DNA of 64,000 nucleotides from Persicaria tinctoria (lineage: Eukaryota > Streptophyta > Magnoliopsida > Caryophyllales > Polygonaceae), in contig JBANSL010000005.1 in NCBI GenBank assembly GCA_037127255.1, forward strand, positions 372,001 to 436,000. The letters are read 5' to 3'. Each line of letters opens with the position of its first letter. Within the stretch, counting starts at the first letter, position 1. Below, in pieces: positions 1 through 11,496 of the stretch. The position numbers were made by a program, and so were the translations under genes. The notes under the pieces are model-generated. The model did not search any database, was not told the origin of the DNA, and saw only the letters and a program-made list of their open reading frames with translations.

Positions 1-2188
1 CTTATAGTTGATTGTGACACTGATTTGAAAGAATTCCTCGATATATCAGCACTAGATGGTGTAGACTATGCTGTTGAGTTGTGTGTCAGCATACATGCAC
101 AACCACTTGCAATTGTTGACAATGCTGACAGGGAGAGTGTGAAATCAGTTGGATTGATTGAGTATGACAGGGAGCAAAATCATGTGATTGCTGACCCTCA
201 AATGCAGACGGTGGGGTCAGATGACATGAATGATGATATGGATGATGATATGGAGGATGATAATGACATTGACTGTGATGCTGACACCTGGAGGAGGTTG
301 TACTCTTCCATGCGCAGTAGAGATAAAACAATTGAAGATTGCAAGGATGACAGCTCTAGCATGAGTAGTTTCAATAATACCTCGTCCAGCACAATGTACA
401 TTGGGAGAACCTTTGAATCAAAGAAGGAAATGAAGGATGCTTTACGTATATTATCGGTAACAGAAATATTTGGGTACCGAGTAACGAGATCTGAATCCAA
501 GTATTTTAGGGCGCATTGCGTGGATACTAGCTGCAGATGGAAGTTACACGTAAATACTGTTTCTCAGAATTGCTATGAGGTGTCAGCGTACAATGGTTTG
601 CACACATGCACGTGGGATGTGAGAACAAGCAATTGCAGACAAGCACCTTCCTCAGTGGTAGCAAGCATAATCCAGCCAGTGTAAGTGTCTATATGTTATC
701 ATCAAAGTAACACTCAGTTCAGGTATCGCATCATTCATTCTAATGTATGCATTATTACAGTGTCAACAGCGGCTACAATCCAAAGCAGATAATGGATAAA
801 ATGAGGACTGAAAAAAGAATTCCCATTAGTTACTGGACAGCATGGAAGTCAAGAAGAATTGCACAAGAAAGGGACAGAGGGACACCAGAGTCAAATTTTG
901 CTGACTTGCCATTATTTTGTCACATGATTATGGAGAAAAATGATGGAACTGTTGCATTGATGTCAACAGATGATGATGGCAGGTTTAAGTACTTGTTTTT
1001 ATCATTTGGGCAGTGCATTCGGGCCTTCCCTGCATTGAAAAAGGTATAAACTTATCAGTGTCAGCACAGATCGCTTTTGAATATTCCTTTGTCATCGCAC
1101 AACTTATGATCATTATTTTACAGGTTGTTGTTATTGATGGAACATTTTTAACTGGGAAATACAAAGGGACTTTGCTTGGGGCAGTAGCACAAGATGCAAA
1201 CAGAAATATTTTCCCCCTTGCATTTGCCATTGCTGACACAGAAAACAACAGCTCTTGGGAGTGGTTTCTTCGCCAGCTGAGGAGGGTTGTTCCTCCATCA
1301 AATGATCTGGTGTTTGTGTCTGATAGACATGTCAGCATTGCAAGAGCAATTGGCTTGGTTTACCCCAGTGCACATCACTGCCTTTGTAGATGGCACATGG
1401 AACAAAATATTAGAAGCACATTCAAGAAAAGATACTTGGGAAATTGGTTCAAGAAAGCAGCGGATAGTTATAGTACTGGGGAGTTCGACAAATATTTTAA
1501 CCGCATAAGGGAAAGCTGCCCGAAGATGGCGACCTATTTAGTGTCAGCAGGAGTACATAGGTGGGCTAGAGCACATTCACCAATCACCAGATACAACATG
1601 ATGACATCTAATAATGCAGAGAGCTTAAATTCCATCTTCAAGGGGAAGAAAAATTACCCTATTGTTGCACTGTTGAATTTTGCTAGAGAGAAACTCGGGG
1701 AATGGTTCCAAGAGCGTAGAGAAAAGGCATCCAAACATGAGGACATGCTGACACCAACAGTACTTGATTTGATTAGGACCCTGCAAGATCAAGCTAGAGA
1801 ATACAAAGTTCAGAGGCTGGATGAATATAAATTTGAAGTAAAAGGGCAAGGGTCTCATGCAATAGTGGACCTGTCAGCAAAAACATGCACTTGCAAGTTT
1901 TTCGATATAGAGAAGATCCCATGTGTTCATGCTCTTTCAGCCATCATGAAGGTTAAGGCAAATATATCAGACTTTGTTGCCAGATTTTACACAACTGATG
2001 CTTGGAAATTAGCTTATGCTGAAACAATATACCCAGTGCTGACAGACGATGAATCAGGCGTCCCTGAAGCAATAAGATCTATAAAGTGTTACCCTCCTGT
2101 TGTCAAGAGGGGACCAGGAAGACCTCCCTCTAATAGACTGTTGCCTAAGTGTGAGCTAAAGAGAAGACTGAAGTACTCTAGAAAATGA
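1..2188 (+). CDS. MULE transposase, copy 1 (5' end outside window)
   Basis: Mutator-like transposase; it would cut and paste the element in the nucleus. Exons are 1-680, 761-1043 and 1124-2188, joined at GT/AG sites; position 1 falls at codon 74 when aligned with the complete copy that starts at 8617. Visible parts are an acidic Asp-rich stretch (about 225-290), the MuDR-type N-terminal zinc region (CVDTSCRW...HTC), the MULE catalytic core with DGTF, SDRH and NNAES around the expected D, D and E, a SWIM zinc finger (CTCKFF...CVH), and a C-terminal AT-hook-like GPGRPP. No stop interrupts the frame. It differs from the second copy by only a handful of substitutions, so the duplication is recent. 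Seen: motifs and introns. Known: MuDR/MULE family. Inferred: the gene is complete upstream of the window. Confidence 0.9.
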
Positions 2189-2517
2189 TGGTGTCAGCAT
2201 TGCTTGAGACCGGCTCGCTTTATATCATATACTTCTAGGATACAATCCCCTGTCAGCATTATATATATTGCATATCATAAACATGATTCTGTTTTGGAAA
2301 TTACTTTTTTCATAGTTTACATAACCCCATGTCAGCATTATGGACAATGCTGACACTGATACATTCCCATATGTTTTCAGCATTGCTGTATGTCATATTG
2401 GATTTTTTTACATTGTATGTGATTGGAGACTATATCAAATTCGATCTAATGTAAAAAACCAGATGCTTACTTCCGAATAAGTACGTTAAACACAACAAAA
2501 TACATACATTTTCAATA
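2189..2517. other. Downstream flank of transposase copy 1 with an octamer cluster
   Basis: AT-rich 3' flank without an open frame. It holds four exact TGCTGACA octamers (2192-2199, 2251-2258, 2330-2337, 2348-2355), the last two facing each other. It ends in TTTTCAATA (2509-2517) directly against the MULE terminus at 2518. In the second copy the same nine bases at 11344-11352 run on into element DNA instead, so 2517/2518 is an insertion junction. Confidence 0.7.
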
Positions 2518-2600
2518 GAGAAAATTTGCGCCGAAGGCGCAAATTTTGGCCCAATTAGCGAAATATACACGTTTTTGTATAATTTGCCAAACTATACAAA
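2518..2600 (+). repeat. MULE terminus (ULP1 side), left
   Basis: Begins GAGAAAATTTGCG, a usual MULE start. 2521-2547 is a perfect hairpin: AAAATTTGCGCC, loop GAA, then its complement. Then come GCGAAATATACA (about 2559) and GCCAAACTATACA (about 2586), spaced about 27 bp; related units occur at the 7816 terminus, so they are candidate transposase-binding sites. An exact complementary copy ends the block at 16642. Confidence 0.75.
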
Positions 2601-2774
2601 ACGGCACACGCGCACAAACACACTCCATCACCCCCACCCCCGATACCACTCAACTGCTCACTCCCTCTCTTTCTCTCTCTCGTTTCTCGCTCTCTCCATC
2701 GCGGTTTCATCCGAGAAGCGTCGTTTCCCGGCCGTTTCGTGCTCGTTCTCGCTCGGTGTTGAAGGTTATTCAGT

Positions 2775-5700
2775 ATGGCTATCAGCGAAGGTAAGTGATT
2801 TGTTGATTTTGGACCGTTTCTGTGTGTTAGGGTTTTGATTATGGTTGATTATGCGTTGGCGAGGTTTTGCGATGTTGCGATTGGTGTCTTTAGGGTTGTT
2901 TGGGATGAAATGTGTGTTGTTCGTTCTGAATCGTACTAGTATGTGCGTTGTTGAGTAGTTACGACCTCTCTTCTGTAATGCTGACATCGATTTTGGCATC
3001 TCATTCCGTTCTTTTTGAATTCATCTCCACCCCTTTGCATGTCTACTATTTGTCGTCTTTGATTTTTGGCGTGGTATGGGTGTGGTGTGCGTGTTTGTGT
3101 TTGGGTTCATATTTCTGTGGGGCTGACATCCATTTGTCTCTTTGGTTATCTTGTTTTTGTTATGTTGACAGGGACCTCAACTGATCTCGATAACTACAAA
3201 TGCAAATTTGATGTGAGTCTATGAAATTTATGTAGCAGGTGTTGTCATTTTGTTTGCCTCAAATGCTGACAGGTGTTTTGGTATTGAATCTGTATACATT
3301 TTTTGCAGAAATTGAAGTATTGCATTCCATACAAAGAACGATTTCACGCCAGATCTAATCTGTACTCCCGGCCTGCAGTATGTGACATCATTAAAGAAGA
3401 GTTGCTGCCCTTGCACTACAAGATCTTGAAGGAGAGCTGTCTGGGATGGGTGCTTTCACAGGGCAACAATATGATGGTTAACTTTCAGTTAATCCATCAA
3501 ATGATGTTGCGTCAGGTTAAGACAAAGAAGAAGAAGGAACTATGGTTCAAAGTTGATGGACTGATAGCTCGTTTCTCTCTTGCTGAGTTCCATGTAATGA
3601 CTGGTCTTCCATGTGAAGACCGCGTCTGCAAACCTCCAAAAGCAGTGACTTTTTCTGATTTTCTTGGGATTGATAAATGCTCCCACGATGATTTGATGGA
3701 TTGTTTCCGAAAAATGAAGAAGACATCGAAGAAGAAGCTATATCTAGCAAGGCTGTTGCTCATCGAGATGGTTGTGTGTTATAGGCGGATAGACTACATC
3801 ACTGAGGAAAATCTATCCCTTGCTTGCGATGACGAGACGTTTGGACAATATCCATGGGGCAGACAGTCCTATGAAGCCCTATTGAAGGCCTTGAAGAAGT
3901 CAGCTACGATGGATCGCAAGAAAGCTAGGCCTTCGTATGAGTTGTATGGATATTGGATTGCTTTCCAGGTATTCTGTTTACTTGTTTGATATATCCTTGC
4001 AATCAATTCTCACTATGTGTCAGCATTGCATGTATTCATTACTTGTGTCAGCATTCATTACTTGTGTTTTGCATGACCACTTGTTTTGTTTTTACAGGCC
4101 TGGATATTGGAAGCCTTTCCGGCATTGGCTGAAAAGTTTGCCTGTAATTTGAGGATGAATGATAGAGATCCTCATTCCTTGCACTGGGTTTGCAAGGTTA
4201 GGCACAGTTATGATGAAGCTGACGAGCTATTCGATGGCGACTTGGTAAGAGAAATATATCAGTGCTGACACCAACTCTGTCTTCTTATATACATGTGTTT
4301 TCTTATTTATATTTTTTTTATGTGCATGATAGACACCGCTGTTTCCAAACTACGGAGAGTTTGCAAGAACCCCAGGCATGGGTTATATCGATGAAGAGGC
4401 TGACGATGTTTGTGATGCCATTGGGGAGCCTATGTTTTCGCAACCACCTACTGATATTCTGTATGATTGTCGGCATATGCGCAAGTATGCATATGAAAAC
4501 AAGTTTTTACGTAATGATGGGTCAGAGATTGAATCATTTATGTCTTTTGAGTATGGTTTTGTTGGCGGAGAGGAAGAGGAGAGATCTGCTGAGATAGAGA
4601 AGCGAACGAACAGGAAACGTGAGGCTGACGAAGGAAATGTTGAGGGCAAATCTGTTGATGTAGAGAAGGGGAAGAAGAGGAAAAATGCTGACACAGGAAA
4701 GCCTTCTAAGAAGAAGCAGAAAGGTACATCCACTGAGACCCAGGGGAAGAGAGTTGCTTTGAGGAGAGGGCGTTCTAGTGGAACTCCACCAACCAAACCT
4801 CAAGATGGGAGGAAGGCTGACGTAGAAGTTATAAAATCAATCAGGAGGAAGGCTGGGAGGATTAGGAAGAAGGCTGTTGCCTTTAACAGTTGTGAAGAAT
4901 CTAAGAGAGATGTGATTGTTTATGCTGACACAGAGACAACAACACTGGATGCAGACAGGGTATCCAAGGAGGGTGGTGCTGACAGGGAGGAGGCTGTTGG
5001 ATATGCTTGTGATACATCTGACGAGGATAAACCTATTCAGTATATTTTGAAGAAGAGGAAGAAAGCTATGGGAAGTACAGGGAAACGTAGAATGTTGTAC
5101 AAAAGTAGCAGTTCAAACAAGTCTTCCTCTATCCCCCAACTCCCTGTTGATGCGTGTCTATCCCCCGTTGAAGTTGTGAATGATGTCTGCAGAGCGATTG
5201 TACCGGTTGGTGAGGTGCAAGGTGAAGCCCAGGTGACACAGCAAAGGCTGACCCCAATGATGATCAAGTAGATGGCAGCCAAGGGGTTGATGCTGACACT
5301 GAGGACGCTGACCCAAATGACGGCAGGGAAGGGGTTGATGACACCAATGTTAATGCTATCATTGAGAATACTCTGTTACTTCTGAACAAAGGAATTGATG
5401 CTGACACTGAAGATGTTGTGGGAGATGGTCAAGACGGCGACACTATTGGTGATGAAAAGATGGAGGTAGGTGCCAACAGAGACACTGGGGGTGATGACAA
5501 GGGGGATTGTGGTGGCAACCGGAAGGGAGTGTTTGACGAGCATTCAAAAGAGCCAGGGTTGGATGGTGGTGACAAAGATGAAAATGCAAAAGGGCGTGGT
5601 GTTGCTGGTGAGGCTGACGCTAAATTCAACCCAGTTTGGGTACAAGATTTAATTAAAAGGATTGAAAAACTTGAAGAGCTTCCTGCACGCGTAGATGATT

Positions 5701-7662
5701 TAGTAAGAAGGGTTGAAAAGCTCGAAGAATTGCCTGCACGTCTAAATGAGCTGGGCTTTCGTGTTGATAGGGCGGTTGAACTTGTTGCAATGGTGACAGA
5801 CCTGATGGAAAAGTACAATTCCCTTGAGAACAGGGTAACACTGCATGAATCTACTGTTGCAAGGTCACAGTCATCTGTCAACATTGATCAATCAAGTACC
5901 AAAGTGGTGAATGCTGACATGAAGATGGGTGTTATCGTCGAGGATGCTATTGCTGAGCAGGAAGCTGAGTTGGATTCACCCAAAGATTCTAATCAAATGA
6001 AGACATCTTCCTGTGGTGATGAGAGAGATGAAGCCCAAAGAATTACAGGTGATGTTGTGGTTCCTGAGTCTATCATTCCTGTCACATTGGTTGAAGGACA
6101 GAGGACAATAGAGTCAGATTCAGCTCAATATGCTGTTGATCTAGGCCGTGATTCTGATTTGATGTCCATGGAGCCAAGAGTTGAAGATGCTGACAGGGGA
6201 CCGCAGAGCACCAGTGAGGATGTAGGAGCTGACCTGCTAGTGAAGCCAAGCAGCGAGGAGTGTAAGGATGTTGGTACCCCATTAGGTGGCCAGGTTGATG
6301 GGGACGAGAAGGCTGACATTGCAGTAACTCCACCTCCTACCATTGCACCACCAGGGACTATCATCCTCGATTCTCCTGAAGGTGATGAAAATGCTGACAA
6401 GCTTCCATTGCCTGTAGTGACTGACTGGGTTGCCTTCAGTAAGCACCCTAAAGTAGTCGAAGAGATTGAAGAACTCAGGCGATCCAAGCGTATCCCAAAA
6501 GCGAGTACTTTTCTGACGAGTCCATTTGAGCAGCAAGGAAAGAAAGGAAGGTGGCCCAAGCACAATGTTAACAAGTCGCTTTTAAGTGAAGACGATCATG
6601 AGTTCTTGTACAAAACTATGAAGAGTAATCGGTATTTTTTTTTATCTTTTTACTCGTTATATAATCATTAACTGTCTTGCGCTGACACCTCTACCTCTTA
6701 TGACTCTGTGTTTAATTCATAATTTTTGCTTGTTTTCAGGGATTTTTCTGTCGTTGTTGCTTCCGGAAGAGTTGATAAATCCTTTTTTAAACCAATTCTT
6801 AACAAGGACATGTGGCTGGAGTGTTCGGTAAACGATCTGGCAGCAATTATATTTTCATATTGTTTGTCTTTTGGTTTTTGTTTATTGATATTTGTCGTTG
6901 TATACCTAGCGCTGACAGTAGCTTGTTACTGTGTGTTGTAGCATATTGAAGCAGGGTTGTATTATTTGAGGAAGAGGATCCATGAGGAAGCCGATAAGTA
7001 TGCAGAGGTCATTGTCCTTGATTGGCTGTTCTATCAGAACTACCTGTCAGCTTGCGCCAAAGCGTACAAAGCAGATTTGCCTGTGTCAGACATGATTGGG
7101 AGCTATTTCCTTGGTCTTTTCCCTGACCAGTATGGCAAACCATGGGCGTCTGCAAACAAGATTTACACACCCTTTAACGTCATCAACAAACACTGGGTTG
7201 CCTTAGAGATCATAATTGATCAGAAGGTGATCAATGTCTATGACTGCAATGTCTACGGTGTCGGCAAGGGTGTAGTAGATGCAGAACTGCAGCCTATTGC
7301 TCACTGGCTTCCTATACACCTGGAGAAGTGCGGAATATATGAAAAATTTAGCACCACACCATTTGAGATAAGGAAGGTCCCTGACATGGTCCATGATAAA
7401 TCTGGGTTTGTACTCTTACCTAACTTTCATATTAATTGTTGACATACATTTACTTTCTGTTTATCTGTTGTTGACACACCCCTATTTGTCTGCGCTTGTG
7501 AGTGTGTGCAGAAGTGCTTGCGGGGTGTTTACAGTGAAAGCAATCGAGGTTGTTGTATTTGGCGGAGATGTCACCACAATCACATATGAGAAGCTATCCC
7601 GCTACTACAGAGAGCTTATTTGCTCAGACTTGATCAAGGAGTCTTGGAGCTTCATAATTTGA
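2775..7662 (+). pseudogene. DUF1985-Ulp1 (C48) protease-like gene, arm 1, frameshifted
   Basis: Eight exons: 2775-2790, 3172-3212, 3309-3968, 4098-4244, 4333-6631, 6740-6827, 6942-7405 and 7512-7662, all with GT/AG borders and consistent phase. Exons 3-4 carry a DUF1985-type domain (KESCLGW..., ELWFKVDG...RFSLAEFHVMTGL). Exon 5 is long, lysine-rich, then acidic, with a coiled coil holding a tandem IEKLEELPAR / VEKLEELPAR repeat. Exons 7-8 carry the Ulp1 core with HWVALEI (His), VYDCN (Asp) and SACGVF (Cys). Compared with arm 2, one C is missing between 5233 and 5234 in exon 5, so translation stops at 5271 and the coiled coil and protease are lost. The deletion falls inside a GCTGAC motif. Otherwise the gene matches the 1288-residue product of arm 2. 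Confidence 0.85.
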
Positions 7663-7815
7663 GAAATGCTGACACTATCATTCTGAGTTCTTAGTTTAAG
7701 TGACATTGTAGTTGGATATGAAGGTGGATATTAACTGTATGTATTTTGTTGACATCATTATTCTGGATTTGGATATTAACTACTTCCACTGAACATCGTT
7801 CGCGTATATTGAAAA

Positions 7816-7912
7816 GGGGCGATTTGCGAAATATACATATATGGAGGCCATATTAGCATAATATACACAATTTTGGGAATTTTGCCAGAATATACACGGG
7901 ACACGCGCACCC
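7816..7912 (+). repeat. MULE terminus (transposase side)
   Basis: Starts GGGGCGATTTGCGAAATA and holds three spaced units of the pattern GC(N)2-3AATATACA (about 7827, 7856 and 7887), followed by GGGACACGCGCACC. The ULP1-side terminus has the same unit type and a matching GGCACACGCGCAC. The two ends are therefore diverged partners rather than perfect TIRs. The nine bases just before it, TATTGAAAA, are the complement of 2509-2517. Confidence 0.65.
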
Positions 7913-8616
7913 TCCCCCCCGATCTCTCCGATGCTGACACGAGATAGACCTCCCTCCGATTTTCGATCGCTGTAGCCTGTATGTATTGATCAACGCCGAT
8001 CAACGCCAATTTTCGGTACTACATCTATCACTACATCTATCTGATATCATAGAATTACTGAATTCTGGTTTTGATGTCAGCATTCGTATAATTGGCAAAT
8101 CTGTCGTTCATAGATCTGTAAATTTCGTTTGTAAATTTCGTTTTATATCCAATAGATGAACTCGTATAGTGTAGATCTTGTAATTTCTACTTCAGTTGTT
8201 ACTGTTTCGATACAAATCACAGTAAGTCGTCAACAATATATAGAATTTCAGGTTCTTCGTCGATCTGCTAGATCTGTCAACATCACGATCCTTAAAATAT
8301 CTCTGTTGGATGAATTCGAAATGCTGTACTTGAATGAATTGAAAGAAATTAATTGTATGAATTGTTCTACATAGATCTGTTTTGATTTCTAGCCTCGTTG
8401 TATAATGCTGACACTGTCTGAGATTTCGTAAATAAGTCCCATGTATCTAACTTATTTCTATCATGCTGACACGGAATCAAATGCAATTCATTGTACTTGT
8501 ATACATATTGCCTGTATCTAACTTATATCTATCATGCTGACATGGAATCAGAGTAAACTCGTTGTGACCCTGATTGTTTGCATACTGTCTCTATTTAATT
8601 GATAGGTCAATCATAA
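7913..8616 (+). promoter_or_regulatory. Leader/promoter region of transposase copy 2
   Basis: About 700 bp between the terminus and the transposase ATG. It carries exact octamers at 7932, 8075, 8406, 8464 and 8535. The last two lie in a direct repeat of about 37 bp (8445-8482 and 8515-8552) that differs at a few bases. No other gene is seen. The position suggests transcriptional control of the transposase; that role is inference. Confidence 0.5.
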
Positions 8617-11023
8617 ATGGAACCTCATGTGATTACAGTAGTATTTGGTGGATCTTGGGTGTTTGCTGACACAGGCCTGGAATTTGTTGGAAATACAACA
8701 TCAAAGGTGTTTTTGCTATATGATTCAACAACACTACAAGACTTGAAGAGAAAGGTGTACACTAGATTCAATGTAGACAGTGTTCTTGAATTGCAATTTA
8801 GTCATTTGCACCCATGCAAAAAGCTCAAAGCCCCCCTTATAGTTGATTGTGACACTGATTTGAAAGAATTCCTCGATATATCAGCACTAGATGGTGTAGA
8901 CTATGCTGTTGAGTTGTGTGTCAGCATACAGGCACAACCACTTGCAATTGTTGACAATGCTGACAGGGAGAGTGTGAAATCAGTTGGATTGATTGAGTAT
9001 GACAGGGAGCAAAATCATGTGATTGCTGACCCTCAAATGCAGACGGTGGGGTCAGATGACATGAATGATGATATGGATGATGATATGGAGGATGATAATG
9101 ACATTGACTGTGATGCTGACACCTGGAGGAGGTTGTACTCTTCCATGCGCAGTAGAGATAAAACAATTGAAGATTGCAAGGATGACAGCTCTAGCATGAG
9201 TAGTTTCAATAATACCTCGTCCAGCACAATGTACATTGGGAGAACCTTTGAATCAAAGAAGGAAATGAAGGATGCTTTACGTATATTATCGGTAACAGAA
9301 ATATTTAGGTACCGAGTAACGAGATCTGAACCCAAGTATTTTAGGGCGCATTGCGTGGATACTAGCTGCAGATGGAAGTTACACGTAAATACTGTTTCTC
9401 ATAATTGCTATGAGGTGTCAGCGTACAATGGTTTGCACACATGCACGTGGGATGTGAGAACAAGCAATTGCAGACAAGCACCTTCCTCAGTGGTAGCAAG
9501 CATAATCCAGCCAGTGTAAGTGTCTATATGTTATCATCAAAGTAACACTCAGTTCAGGTATCGCATCATTCATTCTAATGTATGCATTATTACAGTGTCA
9601 ACAGCGGCTACAATCCAAAGCAGATAATGGATAAAATGAGGACTGAAAAAAGAATTCCCATTAGTTATTGGACAGCATGGAAGTCAAGAAGAATTGCACA
9701 AGAAAGGGACAGAGGGACACCGGAGTCAAATTTTGCTGACTTGCCATTATTTTGTCACATGATTATGGAGAAAAATGATGGAACTGTTGCATTGATGTCA
9801 ACAGATGATGATGGCAGGTTTAAGTACTTGTTTTTATCATTTGGGCAGTGCATTCGGGCCTTCCCTGCATTGAAAAAGGTATAAACTTATCAGTGTCAGC
9901 ACAGATCGCTTTTGAATATTCCTTTGTCATCGCACAACTTATGATCATTATTTTACAGGTTGTTGTTATTGATGGAACATTTTTAACTGGGAAATACAAA
10001 GGGACTTTGCTTGGGGCAGTAGCACAAGATGCAAACAGAAATATTTTCCCCCTTGCATTTGCCATTGCTGACACAGAAAACAACAGCTCTTGGGAGTGGT
10101 TTCTTCGCCAGCTGAGGAGGGTTGTTCCTCCATCAAATGATCTGGTGTTTGTGTCTGATAGACATGTCAGCATTGCAAGAGCAATTGGCTTGGTTTACCC
10201 CAGTGCACATCACTGCCTTTGTAGATGGCACATGGAACAAAATATTAGAAGCACATTCAAGAAAAGATACTTGGGAAATTGGTTCAAGAAAGCAGCGGAT
10301 AGTTATAGTACTGGGGAGTTCGACAAATATTTTAACCGCATAAGGGAAAGCTGCCCGAAGATGGCGACCTATTTAGTGTCAGCAGGAGTACATAGGTGGG
10401 CTAGAGCACATTCACCAATCACCAGATACAACATGATGACATCTAATAATGCAGAGAGCTTAAATTCCATCTTCAAGGGGAAGAAAAATTACCCTATTGT
10501 TGCACTGTTGAATTTTGCTAGAGAGAAACTCGGGGAATGGTTCCAAGAGCGTAGAGAAAAGGCATCCAAACATGAGGACATGCTGACACCAACAGTACTT
10601 GATTTGATTAGGACCCTGCAAGATCAAGCTAGAGAATACAAAGTTCAGAGGCTGGATGAATATAAATTTGAAGTAAAAGGGCAAGGGTCTCATGCAATAG
10701 TGGACCTGTCAGCAAAAACATGCACTTGCAAGTTTTTCGATATAGAGAAGATCCCATGTGTTCATGCTCTTTCAGCCATCATGAAGGTTAAGGCAAATAT
10801 ATCAGACTTTGTTGCCAGATTTTACACAACTGATGCTTGGAAATTAGCTTATGCTGAAACAATATACCCAGTGCTGACAGACGATGAATCAGGCGTCCCT
10901 GAAGCAATAAGATCTATAAAGTGTTACCCTCCTGTTGTCAAGAGGGGACCAGGAAGACCTCCCTCTAATAGACTGTTGCCTAAGTGTGAGCTAAAGAGAA
11001 GACTGAAGTACTCTAGAAAATGA
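8617..11023 (+). CDS. MULE transposase, copy 2 (complete)
   Basis: Exons 8617-9515, 9596-9878 and 9959-11023 give 748 residues without a stop. Start: the first ATG, shortly after the octamer-rich leader, giving an N-terminus that resembles a PB1-like fold (VITVVFGGSW...). In order: PB1-like segment (about 1-95), acidic linker (about 145-170), MuDR-type zinc region (about 205-290), catalytic core with DGTF, SDRH and NNAES (exon 3), SWIM finger CTCKFF...CVH, and AT-hook-like GPGRPP near the end. Length and order fit MuDR-class transposases. It points toward the minus-strand ULP1 gene, so the two genes of one element are convergent. The frame and sites look intact, so it may be active; expression is not visible from sequence. 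Confidence 0.93.
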
Positions 11024-11343
11024 TGGTGTCAGCATTGCTTGAGACCGGCTCGCTTTATATCATATACTTCTAGGATACAATCCCCTGTCAGCATTATATA
11101 TATTGCATATCATAAACCTGATTCTGTTTTGGAAATTACTTTTTTCATAGTTTACATAACCCCATGTCAGCATTATGGACAATGCTGACACTGATACATT
11201 CCCATATGTTTTCAGCATTGCTGTATGTCATATTGGATTTTTTTACATTGTATGTGATTGGAGACTATATCAAATTCGATCTAATGTAAAAAACCAGATG
11301 CTTACTTCCGAATAAGTACGTTAAACACAACAAAATACATACA
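11024..11343. other. Downstream flank of transposase copy 2
   Basis: Same sequence as 2189-2508 with about one base changed, holding the same four octamers (near 11027, 11086, 11165 and 11183). It lies between the ends of the convergent transposase and ULP1 genes and probably contains their 3' ends. No other gene is seen. Confidence 0.6.
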
Positions 11344-11496
11344 TTTTCAATATACGCGAACGATGTTCAGTGGAAGTAGTTAATATCCAAACCCAGAATA
11401 ATGATGTCAACAAAATACATACAGTTAATATCCACCTTCATATCCAACTACAATGTCACTTAAACTAAGAACTCAGAATGATAGTGTCAGCATTTC

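Larger units (their letters stand above)
2518..7815 (+). repeat. Inverted arm 1 (5.3 kb)
   Basis: Pairs with the complement of 11344-16642 over its full length with only scattered differences. Examples are one substitution near 3371, a one-base deletion between 5233 and 5234, and substitutions near 5732, 5844, 7551 and 7768. Such long, near-identical inverted arms can recombine with each other and are hard for assemblers to orient. Confidence 0.9.
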
